64,000 nt of DNA from Spartobacteria bacterium (GTDB lineage: Bacteria > Verrucomicrobiota > Verrucomicrobiia > Chthoniobacterales > Chthoniobacteraceae). Under the pieces are notes generated by a model. It made no database searches. It saw only the letters and a program-made list of their open reading frames with translations, and had not been told where the DNA came from. The translations under genes and the position numbers were made by a program. Of the stretch, positions 19,262 to 27,378 are shown piece by piece (within the stretch, counting starts at the first letter, position 1; every line of letters begins with the position of its first letter). The stretch is taken from the NCBI GenBank assembly GCA_021324395.1, contig JAJPJG010000051.1, forward strand, positions 62,001-126,000. The letters run 5' to 3'.

Positions 19262-19654
19262 GAACAGATGTCCAATGCGTTAAGATGCGAGAATAAGCGT
19301 TAATAGGGGTGACAAGAGCCTCTTGCACTTCATTAAACGACGCCACATAACAAATGTCCAAAACGCAAATTCTGACATTGTGGTGCCGAACAGATGTCCA
19401 CTCGCTAGAAAAAACTTCCCCGCACTTGGCTCCAAAAATAGAGGGAAGCGCCAAGCTGATTTTCATTGCGTGAGCTAGAAGCAATATCCTACCACATCCG
19501 ACTATTGAAACTTGGATGTAGGATGGTGCATACTCACCCCCAACAAGTCCTAAGAACACGAACTACACTTTAATTTCGGTCAGCCGCAAGTGCGGCTGTT
19601 TGTGTTTTCTAAATCGAATTGGACATCTGTTCGGCTACGTTTGGACATCTGTTC
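19262..19654. repeat. four copies of GAACAGATGTCCA in two orientations
   Basis: Two direct copies at 19262-19274 and 19388-19400, then two inverted copies (TGGACATCTGTTC) at 19620-19632 and 19642-19654, all exact over 13 bp. Two forward followed by two reverse copies bracket about 350 bp just downstream of a tRNA gene. The arrangement resembles protein-binding or recombination sites, or the ends of a decayed element. Confidence 0.6.
19581..19598 (+). terminator. perfect hairpin followed by a T-rich stretch
   Basis: CAGCCGCA, AG, TGCGGCTG: an 8-bp perfect stem followed by TTTGTGTTTTCT. It looks like an intrinsic terminator for rightward transcription, but it lies about 350 bp past the tRNA, so the transcript it serves is unclear. 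Confidence 0.4.
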
Positions 19655-19725
19655 AGCGTGCGACCTTCAGATCAACTGAGAGCAACCGGCGCAGCGGTTC
19701 GACTCTTGCCATTTCCCACGTCCCG

Positions 19726-20169
19726 ATGGCCAAAAAGAGCCATTTACTCTGGTTTTGGGACGTCGGGAATGCTGGCCGGAGGTTTCCGGGGTGCTTTTGG
19801 GACGTGAAAAATGGGAGCCGGAACGTTCCGGCGCGCTTTCCGGACGTGGAAAATGGGGCGCGGAGGCTTCCGGCGTGGTTTCGCGACATGGAAAATGCCG
19901 GCCGGAGCGTTCCGGCACGCATTCCTGACGTCGAAAATGCCGGGCGGAGCGTTCCGGTGTGCATTTGGGACGTGGAAAATGGCGGACGGAAGCTTCCGGC
20001 GTGCATTCCGGACGTGAAAAGTGCGGGCCGGAAGGCTCCGGCTCACGTTCCCGACGTGCCGAAAGCAGAGGGCGTATCGGGGTTTGGCTTATGGCGTATG
20101 CCGAAACCGGCTCGCAGGGCGGGAGTTGGCGTTTTTCATGCCGCGAAACAACATGAAGAAATTCCTTGA
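19726..20169 (+). CDS. possible repeat protein of 14-residue units (uncertain)
   Basis: An open frame of 147 residues from the ATG at 19726. The 42-bp tandem array translates here into seven 14-residue units. Asp, Gly-Arg and Pro keep fixed places and the pattern is DV-[KE]-N-[AG]-G-R-x-[VL]-P-A-x-x-P. For: the array keeps a 42-bp phase with no indel, and several unit differences are third-codon-position changes (gtc/gtg, gcg/gca/gct, ccg/cct/ccc). Against: other frames on both strands are also open, no ribosome binding site is clear, and no known family matches. It may be non-coding repeat DNA that happens to be open. Confidence 0.25.
   Translation: MAKKSHLLWFWDVGNAGRRFPGCFWDVKNGSRNVPARFPDVENGARRLPAWFRDMENAGRSVPARIPDVENAGRSVPVCIWDVENGGRKLPACIPDVKSAGRKAPAHVPDVPKAEGVSGFGLWRMPKPARRAGVGVFHAAKQHEEIP
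19759..20060. repeat. 42-bp tandem array, seven units, each with a dyad
   Basis: Units start with GACGT (GACAT once) at 19759, 19801, 19843, 19885, 19927, 19969 and 20011, with a partial eighth at 20053 and a degenerate one at 19717. Spacing is exactly 42 bp throughout. Each unit carries [N]CGGA, four variable bases, TCCGG. In unit 2 this is the 16-bp perfect palindrome GCCGGAACGTTCCGGC, and in unit 6 the palindrome CGGAAGCTTCCG. The central four bases vary while the flanking half-sites are kept. Confidence 0.9.
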
Positions 20170-20326
20170 CGCTTTCATACGGATTTTCCTACACCGTTCC
20201 CCACACGGAAGACGCTGATTAACAACGGCAGGCCTGGTGGTTTGCCGCGGGGCGGCATCCGGTTTTAAACCCAAATAAAAACCAAATGGCACCGGCGGAA
20301 TGCCGGCGCTGGAAGTTGTTAATGTC

Positions 20327-21271
20327 ATGTCAGATCAAGCTACTCTCGATGCAATCGAAACAGGGGAACTCATCCTCATGGTGGATACGGCGCGCGATCC
20401 CGCCGATCCATTTAAACTCACGGTGCCGCTGCGCACTCTCGTTACCACACGGCTGAATGATGCCCGCGGCAAAAACGCGGCGACCACGCTGATAGGCGCT
20501 TCGACCGTCGGCGCTTCGGCGCAGCGGCAGGAGGCGCTCGACAAGCTCGCCGAGTTGCTCCGCAACGGCTTCAGCTTTATCGCGTCGGTGCCGGACGACG
20601 ACCTGCCGGCGGCGCAGCGCGCGCAGGTGCTGGCGGCGTATGGCTGGGAGGGCGGTTTGATCGGAGACCTGGAGTCCCCTTCGCGGATCGAGACCCTGGC
20701 AAACCTCGTGGCGACGGTGGCTCCGGATGCGTCGGTGCCGGCGGCGGGCAAATATCCCGCGACGCTGGTGACGCGCATCGCGAACTGGCTCGCGACTTAC
20801 GATGCGACCAACCTGCTGGCAAACGGCGGCTCCATGCAGACGCTGGTGAAGCAGCGCAATGATGCGCGCGATCTCCTGGAGAGCGCGATCTCGCGCGTGC
20901 GGCATTTCTATTGCAGCGCGAGCGATGATGGCGAGAGCACGCCGGAACTGGCGAAGATCGGCATGCAGCCGAAGCGCGCGCCGGGCGATGCGCAGCCGCA
21001 GCCGCTGCCGGATGCGCCGGGCGCGGTGACATTCAATGCGGCGACGCGCGAGCTGACGATTCCCGCGGTGCCGGCGCACGCGACGTTCATCCGCGCGTTT
21101 CGCCAGCCGGCCGGTGGAGCGGCGGAATCGGCGGGCGTGTCGAATACGAACACAGTCTCGGTCGTCGGCGTGACGCCGCTGACTCCCGGCGTGAAATATA
21201 CGTTCTGGCTCGTGGGCGAAAACTCGCGCGGCAAGGGGCCCGAGAGTGCTTTCGTCGAGTTCACGGCTTAG
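20327..21271 (+). CDS. uncharacterised protein with C-terminal fibronectin III-like domain
   Basis: 314 residues from the ATG at 20327; GGAAG lies 11 bp ahead, and an alternative ATG at 20300 adds nine residues. Residues 1 to about 220 are mostly helical and unrecognised (SDQATLDAIETGELILMVDTA, then QRQEALDKLAELLRNGF and VKQRNDARDLLESAISRVRHFY). After a Pro-rich linker (PLPDAPGAV) the last 80 residues form a beta-sandwich ending VTPLTPGVKYTFWLVGENSRGKGPES, which fits fibronectin type III. No signal peptide is present. It sits alone between the repeat region and a strong terminator. No function is assigned. Confidence 0.7.
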   Translation: MSDQATLDAIETGELILMVDTARDPADPFKLTVPLRTLVTTRLNDARGKNAATTLIGASTVGASAQRQEALDKLAELLRNGFSFIASVPDDDLPAAQRAQVLAAYGWEGGLIGDLESPSRIETLANLVATVAPDASVPAAGKYPATLVTRIANWLATYDATNLLANGGSMQTLVKQRNDARDLLESAISRVRHFYCSASDDGESTPELAKIGMQPKRAPGDAQPQPLPDAPGAVTFNAATRELTIPAVPAHATFIRAFRQPAGGAAESAGVSNTNTVSVVGVTPLTPGVKYTFWLVGENSRGKGPESAFVEFTA

Positions 21272-21296
21272 TTTTACAAAACAGAGAATACCCGGA

Positions 21297-21326
21297 GGCG
21301 GCGCTCCACCCGGGGCGCCGCCTTTT
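21297..21326 (+). terminator. intrinsic terminator after the fibronectin-III protein gene
   Basis: The stem GGCGGCGC / GCGCCGCC (8 bp, 10-nt loop) is followed directly by TTTT, 26 bp past the stop at 21271. Confidence 0.75.
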
Positions 21327-21383
21327 CGGGATTCATCCGATCCGCGCCAGCGAAGCGCGCCGGCGATTTTATTGAGGGTTGCA

Positions 21384-21410
21384 GATTTCGGATTGCTGAT
21401 TGAGCATTCG
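21384..21410. repeat. heptad-periodic intergenic repeat (copy 3)
   Basis: ATT recurs at 21384, 21392, 21399 and 21406 (spacing 8, 7, 7): ATTTCGG, ATTGCTG, ATTGAGC, ATTCG. It ends 5 bp before the dprA start and therefore occupies the position of its ribosome binding site; no purine-rich Shine-Dalgarno is visible. Confidence 0.6.
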
Positions 21411-21415
21411 CGGCC

Positions 21416-22510
21416 ATGACCGACACGGAGGCGTGCATCGCCATCAACATGATTCCAAGGATGGGGCCGGTGCGGCTGCGGAAATTGCTGGAAGTCTTTG
21501 GCACTCCGCAGCGGATTTTGAATGCGAGAGCGAGTGAGCTACGCGTTGTGGACGGGATCGGGCAGGATACGGCGGAGACGATTTCGCAATGGGAAAAGCA
21601 TGTCGATCTCGCGGGGGAATTGCAGCGGATCGAGCAGTTCGGCGCGCGGGTCATTACGCAAGACTCGCCGGAGTATCCGCCGATGCTGCGGCAGATCCAT
21701 TCCGCGCCGATTGTGCTTTATGTGTGGGGCGAATTGCTGGAAAGCGACCAGCACGCGGTCGGCGTCGTCGGTTCGCGGCACGCGAGTCATTACGGGCTCG
21801 AATCGGCAAAGAAGCTCTCCTACCAGCTCGCTTACGCGGGGCTGACGGTCGTGAGCGGATTGGCGCGCGGCATTGACACGGCGGCGCATCAAGGCGCGCT
21901 CGCTGCGAAAGGCAGGACCATCGCGGTGCTCGGCTCCGGGTTGAACAAGCTCTACCCTGCCGAAAACAAGCCGCTCGCCGAAAAAATTGCGCAATCCGGC
22001 GCGGTGGTGACCGAGTTTTCCATGGACGTCAAAGCGGATGTGCAGACCTTTCCGATGCGCAACCGGATCGTCGCCGGATGGGGCTCGGGCGTGCTGGTGG
22101 TCGAAGCGGGTTTGAACAGCGGCGCGTTGATCACGGCGTCGCAGGCGATCGAGCAGGGACGCAGTGTTTATGCGGTTCCCGGGCAAATCGACCGGCCGAC
22201 CGCCGCAGGCTCGAACCGCCTCATTCAGCAAGGCGCGAAGCTCGTGATGAGCGCTGGCGACATCCTCGACGACATGCAGGTTCTTTTTCCCGAAACACCG
22301 AAGCCGCAACCGTCGAATACACGCGCCGATTCGCTGCAGGGCGATGAGAAGTTGGTCTACGGTGCAATCGACGAGGTGGAGACGCCGATTGACGCGATCA
22401 TCACAAAAACCAGTTTGCCTTCCGGAAAAGTGTCTTCTACGTTGCTCGCCCTTGAAATGAAACGGCTGGTTAAACAACTTCCCGGCCAGCATTTCGTGAA
22501 ACTGATTTAA
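21416..22510 (+). CDS. dprA: DNA processing protein DprA
   Basis: 364 residues. DprA binds incoming single-stranded DNA in the cytoplasm during natural transformation and loads RecA. The N-terminal helix-hairpin-helix-like region covers residues 1-65. The Rossmann-fold core carries VGVVGSRHASHYG, VVSGLARGIDTAAHQGAL, VLGSGLNKLYPAEN and FPMRNRIVAG, and a C-terminal winged-helix domain begins near 295. The stop directly abuts the topB ATG (0 bp gap), so the two are co-translated; a dprA-topoisomerase pairing is common in bacteria. comEC at 38426 and pilB/pilT at 51822 are the other competence-type genes here. Confidence 0.95.
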   Translation: MTDTEACIAINMIPRMGPVRLRKLLEVFGTPQRILNARASELRVVDGIGQDTAETISQWEKHVDLAGELQRIEQFGARVITQDSPEYPPMLRQIHSAPIVLYVWGELLESDQHAVGVVGSRHASHYGLESAKKLSYQLAYAGLTVVSGLARGIDTAAHQGALAAKGRTIAVLGSGLNKLYPAENKPLAEKIAQSGAVVTEFSMDVKADVQTFPMRNRIVAGWGSGVLVVEAGLNSGALITASQAIEQGRSVYAVPGQIDRPTAAGSNRLIQQGAKLVMSAGDILDDMQVLFPETPKPQPSNTRADSLQGDEKLVYGAIDEVETPIDAIITKTSLPSGKVSSTLLALEMKRLVKQLPGQHFVKLI

Positions 22511-24973
22511 ATGGCCAAAACCTTAGTCATCGCCGAAAAACCGAGTGTCGCCGCCGACCTGGCGCGCGTGCTGCACGTCAAGAAAACGGCCGATTTTTTT
22601 GAGAACGACGAATACGTGATCTCCTCGGCAGTCGGCCATCTGCTGGAGCTGGCGGTGCCGGAGGAGCATGAGATCAAGCGCGGCAAATGGACGATGGAAA
22701 AGCTGCCGCATCTGCCGCCGGAGTTCGCGCTCGCGCCGATCGAGAGAAACACGGGGCGTCTGAATTTGTTGAAAAAATTGCTCAAGCGCAAAGATGTCGA
22801 CGCGATCATCAATGCGTGCGACGCCGGGCGCGAAGGCGAGCTGATCTTCCGCAACCTCATCCGCGCGAGTGGCGTGAAAAAACCAATTCGCCGGCTCTGG
22901 CTGCAATCGATGACGCCGGAATCAATCCGCGCGGCATTCGACCATTTGCGCAGCGACGACGAGATGCAGCCGCTGGCAAACGCCGCGGTGTCGCGCAGCG
23001 AGTCGGACTGGCTGGTGGGCATCAACTCGACGCGCGCTCTCACGGCGTTCAACTCGCAAGGCGGCGGCTTCACCAAGACGACCGCAGGTCGCGTGCAGAC
23101 GCCGACGCTCGCGATTCTCGTCGAGCGCGAAGAGAAAATCCGCGCGTTTCAGCCGCGCACGTTTTGGGAGGTTTTCGGCGATTTCAGCGTGAAGAGCGGT
23201 GGCTATCGCGGACGCTGGTTTGACGAGAAATTTAAAAAGAACGGCGAGGAAGATGCACGCGCCGAACGGATCTGGGACAAGGCGCAGGCCGATGCGATCA
23301 AAACGAAGTGCGAAGGCAAACCGGGCGTTATCGAAGAGGAAAAAAAACCCGCGTCGCAAATCGCGCCGCAGCTTTACGACCTGACGACTTTGCAGCGTGA
23401 AGCAAACGCGCGGCACGGTTTTCCGGCAAAAATGACGCTGCAAATCGCGCAGGCGCTTTACGAAAAACACAAGGCGCTCACCTACCCCCGCACCGATTCG
23501 CGCTATTTGCCCGAGGATCATCTGGCGACCGCGCGTAACGTCATGGGCAGTTTTCACGATCCGTCGCTGGCCACGCATGCGCGCAAGGCGATCGAGTCGG
23601 GCTGGGTGCGACCGAACAAACGCATTTTTAATAACGCAAAAGTCAGCGACCACTTTGCCATTGTGCCGACCGGGACCGACCCGAAGGGATTGAGCGAAAC
23701 CGAGCAGAAGATTTTCGACCTCGTCGCGAGGCGGTTCGTCGCGGTGTTTTTTCCGGCGGCGCAATTTGAAGTGACCACGCGCATCACGCGCGTCGAGGGC
23801 GAAGCATTCAAGACCGAAGGCAAAATCGTCATCGATCCCGGCTGGCTCGCGGTTTACGGGCGCCAGACGGAAGACGACAGCGACAAAGCCATCACCGCAA
23901 TCACGCCGGGCGAACAGGCGCATACCGAAGCCGTCGAGGTGAAAGAAAACCAGACGAAACCGCCCGCGCGTTTTACGGAAGCGACGCTGCTTTCCGCGAT
24001 GGAAGGCGCCGGCAAACTCGTCGACGACGAGGAACTGCGCGAAGCAATGAGCGAGCGCGGGCTCGGCACGCCGGCAACGCGCGCGCAAATCATCGAGGGG
24101 CTTTTGCTGGAGGGTTATCTCATCCGGCAGGGACGCGAGCTGATTGTAACGGCGAAAGGCATTTCGCTCATCACGCTGCTGCGCAACCTGCGCGCGGAGA
24201 CATTGACCAAACCGGAGCTCACCGGCGAATGGGAATTCAAGCTGCGCCAAATGGAGCGCGGGCAGCTTTCACGCGACGAGTTCATGGGGGAAATTCGCGC
24301 GCTCACGACCGAGCTCGTCGACAAAGTGCGCGGCGGCATGGGCCAGGAAGTGCGGGGAAATTTTCGTCCGATCGAAGTCAAGTGCCCGAAATGCGGCGGC
24401 GGCCCTTTCAACGAAAGCTTCAAGGCTTACGAATGCGCGAATCCGGACTGCAAGCTCATCATCTGGAAAAATATGTCGGGGCGCGAACTCGAGCGCGAGG
24501 AAGTGGCGAAATTGCTCACCGAAAAACGCATCGGCCCGCTCGAAGGCTTCCGCAGCAAACTCGGCCGCGCCTTCAACGCCGTCGTCGTGCTCGACGAAAC
24601 GGAGTGGAAACAGAAATTTGAGTTCGAGAAAAGCAGCGAGTCGGACGACAAAAAAATCGATCTCAGCGCCGCAAAAAAACTCGGTGAAACGCAAAACGGC
24701 GATGTTTACGAAACGGAAAGTGCGTATCTCTGCGTGCCCGCAAAGGCTGATGCGAAGCCGATTCGCATGGGAAAATCAATTTGCCAGCGCGCGATTCCGC
24801 CGGAGCAGGCGCTGAAGATTTTCCGCGATGGCAAAAGCGATTTGCTGCCACGCTTCATCTCGAAAAAAGGCCGGCCATTTGCGGCGTATCTCGTTTTGGA
24901 AAAGGACAAAGTCGGCTTCGAGTTCGCGCCTCGCGAAAAAAAACCGGCCAAGGGCGCAAAGAAAGCGGCTTAA
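22511..24973 (+). CDS. topB: DNA topoisomerase III-like type IA topoisomerase
   Basis: 820 residues. The Toprim domain opens with TLVIAEKPSVA and has the acidic DAGREGELI triad (about residues 118-126). The catalytic Tyr lies in LTYPRTDSRYLP (about 325). The core ends near 610. A CPKCGGGPF...CANPDC zinc-ribbon region and two Toprim_Crpt-type repeats follow, the first at GRELEREEVAKLL to FEFE and the second at GKSICQRAIPPEQ to FEFA, as in several bacterial topoisomerase III proteins. It ends in a Lys/Ala-rich tail. The TopB-type N-terminus and length favour topoisomerase III over topoisomerase I. Confidence 0.92.
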   Translation: MAKTLVIAEKPSVAADLARVLHVKKTADFFENDEYVISSAVGHLLELAVPEEHEIKRGKWTMEKLPHLPPEFALAPIERNTGRLNLLKKLLKRKDVDAIINACDAGREGELIFRNLIRASGVKKPIRRLWLQSMTPESIRAAFDHLRSDDEMQPLANAAVSRSESDWLVGINSTRALTAFNSQGGGFTKTTAGRVQTPTLAILVEREEKIRAFQPRTFWEVFGDFSVKSGGYRGRWFDEKFKKNGEEDARAERIWDKAQADAIKTKCEGKPGVIEEEKKPASQIAPQLYDLTTLQREANARHGFPAKMTLQIAQALYEKHKALTYPRTDSRYLPEDHLATARNVMGSFHDPSLATHARKAIESGWVRPNKRIFNNAKVSDHFAIVPTGTDPKGLSETEQKIFDLVARRFVAVFFPAAQFEVTTRITRVEGEAFKTEGKIVIDPGWLAVYGRQTEDDSDKAITAITPGEQAHTEAVEVKENQTKPPARFTEATLLSAMEGAGKLVDDEELREAMSERGLGTPATRAQIIEGLLLEGYLIRQGRELIVTAKGISLITLLRNLRAETLTKPELTGEWEFKLRQMERGQLSRDEFMGEIRALTTELVDKVRGGMGQEVRGNFRPIEVKCPKCGGGPFNESFKAYECANPDCKLIIWKNMSGRELEREEVAKLLTEKRIGPLEGFRSKLGRAFNAVVVLDETEWKQKFEFEKSSESDDKKIDLSAAKKLGETQNGDVYETESAYLCVPAKADAKPIRMGKSICQRAIPPEQALKIFRDGKSDLLPRFISKKGRPFAAYLVLEKDKVGFEFAPREKKPAKGAKKAA

Positions 24974-25016
24974 TTCGCGCTTCACGAATCCGCGCGTGCG
25001 CTTCACATTGCGCAGC

Positions 25017-25496
25017 ATGAGACGCGCGATTTATCCCGGCAGTTTCGACCCCATCACGAACGGTCACCTCGACGTGATCTCACGCGCCGCGAAGCTTTTC
25101 GACGAAGTCGTCGTCGCGGTCGCATTTAACGAAGCGAAGTCCGGCCTCTTCAGTATCAACGAGCGAATCGAGATGATCCGCGGCGCGACCGGGCAGATTG
25201 AAAATATCCGCGTGTCGCGCTTCGATGGGTTGCTCGTCAGTTTCGCGCAGGAACAAAATGCGTGCGCGGTGATTCGCGGATTGCGCGCGATTTCGGATTT
25301 TGAATTCGAGTTCCAGATGGCGCTGATGAACCGCAAACTCAATGCGAGCATCGAGACGATTTTTTTGATGCCGCGCGAGGAATACACCTATCTCAGCTCG
25401 CGCATCGTGAAGGAAATCGCGCGACTCGGTGGCGATGTCGGCGCGTTTGTGCCACAGGCAATTGTCGAGGGATTGCGCGAGAAATTTCGCGGCTGA
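25017..25496 (+). CDS. coaD: phosphopantetheine adenylyltransferase
   Basis: 159 residues from the ATG at 25017, normal for CoaD, which makes dephospho-CoA from phosphopantetheine and ATP in the cytoplasm. The nucleotidyltransferase motif appears as YPGSFDPITNGHLDVI (residues 5-20), and the ATP-binding YLSSRIVKEIA segment is present near 125. An open frame extends upstream of this ATG into topB and is ignored. It is 43 bp behind topB and is followed by a heptad hairpin element, which may separate it from yceD. Confidence 0.95.
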   Translation: MRRAIYPGSFDPITNGHLDVISRAAKLFDEVVVAVAFNEAKSGLFSINERIEMIRGATGQIENIRVSRFDGLLVSFAQEQNACAVIRGLRAISDFEFEFQMALMNRKLNASIETIFLMPREEYTYLSSRIVKEIARLGGDVGAFVPQAIVEGLREKFRG

Positions 25497-25500
25497 GCGA

Positions 25501-25583
25501 ATTGCGAATTGTTGATTGGCGATTGCTCATTTAGATTTCTGCGGAGCGATCAAACGGCAATTCGTAATTGGCAATCAGCAAAT
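25501..25583. repeat. heptad-periodic hairpin element (copy 4)
   Basis: Left arm: ATT in exact 7-bp phase at 25501, 25508, 25515, 25522 and 25529. Right arm: AAT at 25559, 25566, 25573 and 25581. The arms are roughly reverse complementary around a centre of about 25 bp, so the transcript could fold into a long imperfect hairpin. The right arm ends 2 bp before the ATG of the yceD-type gene. Confidence 0.75.
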
Positions 25584-25585
25584 TT

Positions 25586-26044
25586 ATGAAAGTTCATCTC
25601 AAACAAATCCCCCCGCAGGGATTGCACATCGAAGGCGAGGAAGACGCGGCCTTTCTCGAACTCGCGGAGCACGAGGAAATTTATGTCAAGACGCTCGGAC
25701 CGGTGCGTTACTCGCTGGAAGTCGGCTTGTCCGGCGGTGGCCTGTTTGCGACCGGTTCGCTTGCACTCGATCTGCAGTTCGAGTGCGTGAATTGCCTCGT
25801 AAAATTCGATTACCCGCTGCGCGTCGAGAATTTCGCGATGCAAACGGAACTGGACGGGCGCGAAACGGTGGACTTGACGCCCTATGCCCGCGAAGATATT
25901 TTGCTCGCCCTTCCGCCCTACCCGCATTGCGATTGGAACGGGGAGCGTGCCTGTCCGGGCGCGGCGCGGAACATAAATGACGTCTCGAGCGAATCGCACG
26001 CCTGGGACGCGCTGGATCAACTAAAACTAAAACAACGCAAATAA
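25586..26044 (+). CDS. yceD: YceD/DUF177 family protein
   Basis: 152 residues from the ATG at 25586. This family is nearly always upstream of rpmF, as here (27 bp gap), and in other bacteria is linked to 23S rRNA processing or accumulation. The sequence shows the acidic N-terminal part, the CVNCLVKFDYPL metal-ligand-like Cys pair (about residues 72-83), and VDLTPYAREDILLALPPYPHC. The E. coli role is not assured here. It lies at the head of the yceD-rpmF-plsX-fabH group. Confidence 0.85.
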   Translation: MKVHLKQIPPQGLHIEGEEDAAFLELAEHEEIYVKTLGPVRYSLEVGLSGGGLFATGSLALDLQFECVNCLVKFDYPLRVENFAMQTELDGRETVDLTPYAREDILLALPPYPHCDWNGERACPGAARNINDVSSESHAWDALDQLKLKQRK

Positions 26045-26071
26045 CTTTGCCGGTTCGCCGGCTCCGAAATT

Positions 26072-26254
26072 ATGGGAGTTCCAAAACGTAAAACCTCGAA
26101 AATGCGCCTGCGCACCCGCAAGGCCGCAAACCGCTGGCACGCACCGCAACTGGTGAAGTGCGGACAATGCGGCAGCCGCGTCCAGGCTCATACCGCCTGC
26201 CCTTCGTGCGGCTATTACAAAGGCCGCCAGGTCCTCACCATCGAAGCAGCGTAG
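26072..26254 (+). CDS. rpmF: 50S ribosomal protein L32
   Basis: 60 residues, beginning with GVPKRKTSKMRLRTRKAANRW, the basic N-terminus typical of L32 after the initiator Met. Four cysteines in a zinc-ribbon arrangement (CGQC, then CPSC) identify the zinc-binding form. Located between yceD and plsX as in most bacteria. Confidence 0.96.
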   Translation: MGVPKRKTSKMRLRTRKAANRWHAPQLVKCGQCGSRVQAHTACPSCGYYKGRQVLTIEAA

Positions 26255-26265
26255 TCATCGTTGAA

Positions 26266-26339
26266 GATTCAGATCGTAGATTGTGAAGCCGCGAGCTTGC
26301 GCCCGCCGGTTTTTCAATCTGCAATCATCAATCTGAAAT
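26266..26339. repeat. heptad-periodic hairpin element (copy 5)
   Basis: Left arm: ATT/ATC at 26266, 26273 and 26280 (7-bp phase). Right arm: AAT at 26316, 26323, 26330 and 26337, exactly 7 bp apart. A GC-rich centre (GCCGCGAGCTTGCGCCCGCCGG) separates the arms. It fills the rpmF-plsX gap and touches the plsX start codon. Confidence 0.75.
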
Positions 26340-26340
26340 T

Positions 26341-27378
26341 ATGAAAATCGCTCTCGATGCCATGGGCGGCGATTTCGCGCCGAAAAACACCGTCGAAGGC
26401 GCGGTGATGGCGCTGCGCGAATACAAGCAAGTCACGAAGCTCTTTCTCGTCGGCGACAAAGATCGCGTTGAAGCCGAGCTTAAGGCTCACAGGTTTTCCG
26501 ATCCGCGCATCGAAATCGTTCACGCTTCGCAAGTCGTCGAAATGTCCGACGGCGCAGTCGAGTCGGTGCGAAAAAAGAAGGACTCCTCCGTGAGTCGCGC
26601 CGTCGATCTCGTTAAAAACGGACAAGCCGAAGCGGTCGTCAGCGCTGGACACACCGGCGCGGCAGTCGCGGCGACGACGATCAAATTGCGCACGCTTCCT
26701 GGCGTTGAGCGCCCCGGCATCGCTTCATTGATTCCGACTGAAAGGAACGTTTTCGTCCTCGTCGACGCAGGCGCGAACATTGATGCGCGCCCGGTCCATT
26801 TGCTGCAATACGCGATCATGGGTTCGGTTTATTCCAAACACGTGCTCGGTTACAAAAATCCGTCTGTCGGCTTGATGTCGATCGGATCGGAGGACGTAAA
26901 GGGCAGCGATTTTACGAAGGACGTTTTCAAGCTGCTAAAAGAGAGCAAACTCAATTTCCGCGGCAATGTCGAAGGACACGATCTTTTCGAAAACCCGGTC
27001 GAGGTCGTTTTGTGCGACGGTTTTGTCGGCAACGTCGTGTTAAAAACGTGCGAAGCGATCGCGCACGCGATTTTTGCCTGGCTCAAGCACGAACTGAAAA
27101 AAACGCCGGTGCGTCTCGCTGGCGCGGCAATGGCGAAAAGCGCGTTCAAAGCGATCTATAAAAAAACGAATTACGAGGAATACGGCGGAAGTCCCCTGCT
27201 CGGCGTCAACGGTATTTGCATCATCGCGCACGGCGCGAGCACGCCACTCGCGATCAAGAATGCGATTCGTGTCGCAGCCGAGTCGATCCAGCATCAGATC
27301 AACCCGCAAATTGTCGCCGAAATCAAACGTTACAATGAGTCGTCCGCACCCCCGCAGCCCGCGCCTGCTCAAGCCTAA
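26341..27378 (+). CDS. plsX: phosphate acyltransferase PlsX
   Basis: 345 residues. PlsX converts acyl-ACP to acyl-phosphate for phospholipid synthesis at the inner membrane surface. The family start KIALDAMGGDFAPKNTVEGA is clear, with SAGHTGAAVAATTIKLRTLPGVERPG, the VDAGANIDARP segment, GDGFVGNVVLKTCE-type motif (here CDGFVGNVVLKTCE) and LLGVNGICIIAHGAS. The last 44 bp overlap the beginning of fabH in another frame, so the two are translationally linked. Confidence 0.96.
   Translation: MKIALDAMGGDFAPKNTVEGAVMALREYKQVTKLFLVGDKDRVEAELKAHRFSDPRIEIVHASQVVEMSDGAVESVRKKKDSSVSRAVDLVKNGQAEAVVSAGHTGAAVAATTIKLRTLPGVERPGIASLIPTERNVFVLVDAGANIDARPVHLLQYAIMGSVYSKHVLGYKNPSVGLMSIGSEDVKGSDFTKDVFKLLKESKLNFRGNVEGHDLFENPVEVVLCDGFVGNVVLKTCEAIAHAIFAWLKHELKKTPVRLAGAAMAKSAFKAIYKKTNYEEYGGSPLLGVNGICIIAHGASTPLAIKNAIRVAAESIQHQINPQIVAEIKRYNESSAPPQPAPAQA

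Larger units (their letters stand above)
19230..20326. other. repeat-rich interval downstream of tRNA-Pro, no ordinary gene
   Basis: About 1.1 kb without a recognisable conserved gene. From left to right it holds four copies of a 13-bp word, a perfect hairpin at 19581, a 42-bp tandem array from 19759 and a short GC-rich dyad region before the gene at 20327. No integrase or transposase is seen, nor a second copy of the tRNA 3' end that would mark an integrated element. It may be decayed mobile DNA or a fast-evolving repeat locus. Confidence 0.6.

Noticed and set aside
18997-19559. Leftward open frames across the tRNA reading VGLAGFEPAASSSRT and WRDSNPRPLRPERS
   Set aside because: These are the well-known antisense translations of a tRNA gene that often appear as false proteins in databases.
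19759-20060. 42-bp array considered as a CRISPR
   Set aside because: There is no alternation of constant repeat and unique spacer; the whole unit repeats and drifts, and no cas gene is near.
19153-20326. Integrated island with tRNA-derived attachment repeats
   Set aside because: No second copy of the tRNA 3' end and no integrase are present in the interval.
22922-24250. 442-codon leftward open frame
   Set aside because: It lies wholly opposite topB, whose motifs are intact; high GC keeps the opposite strand open.
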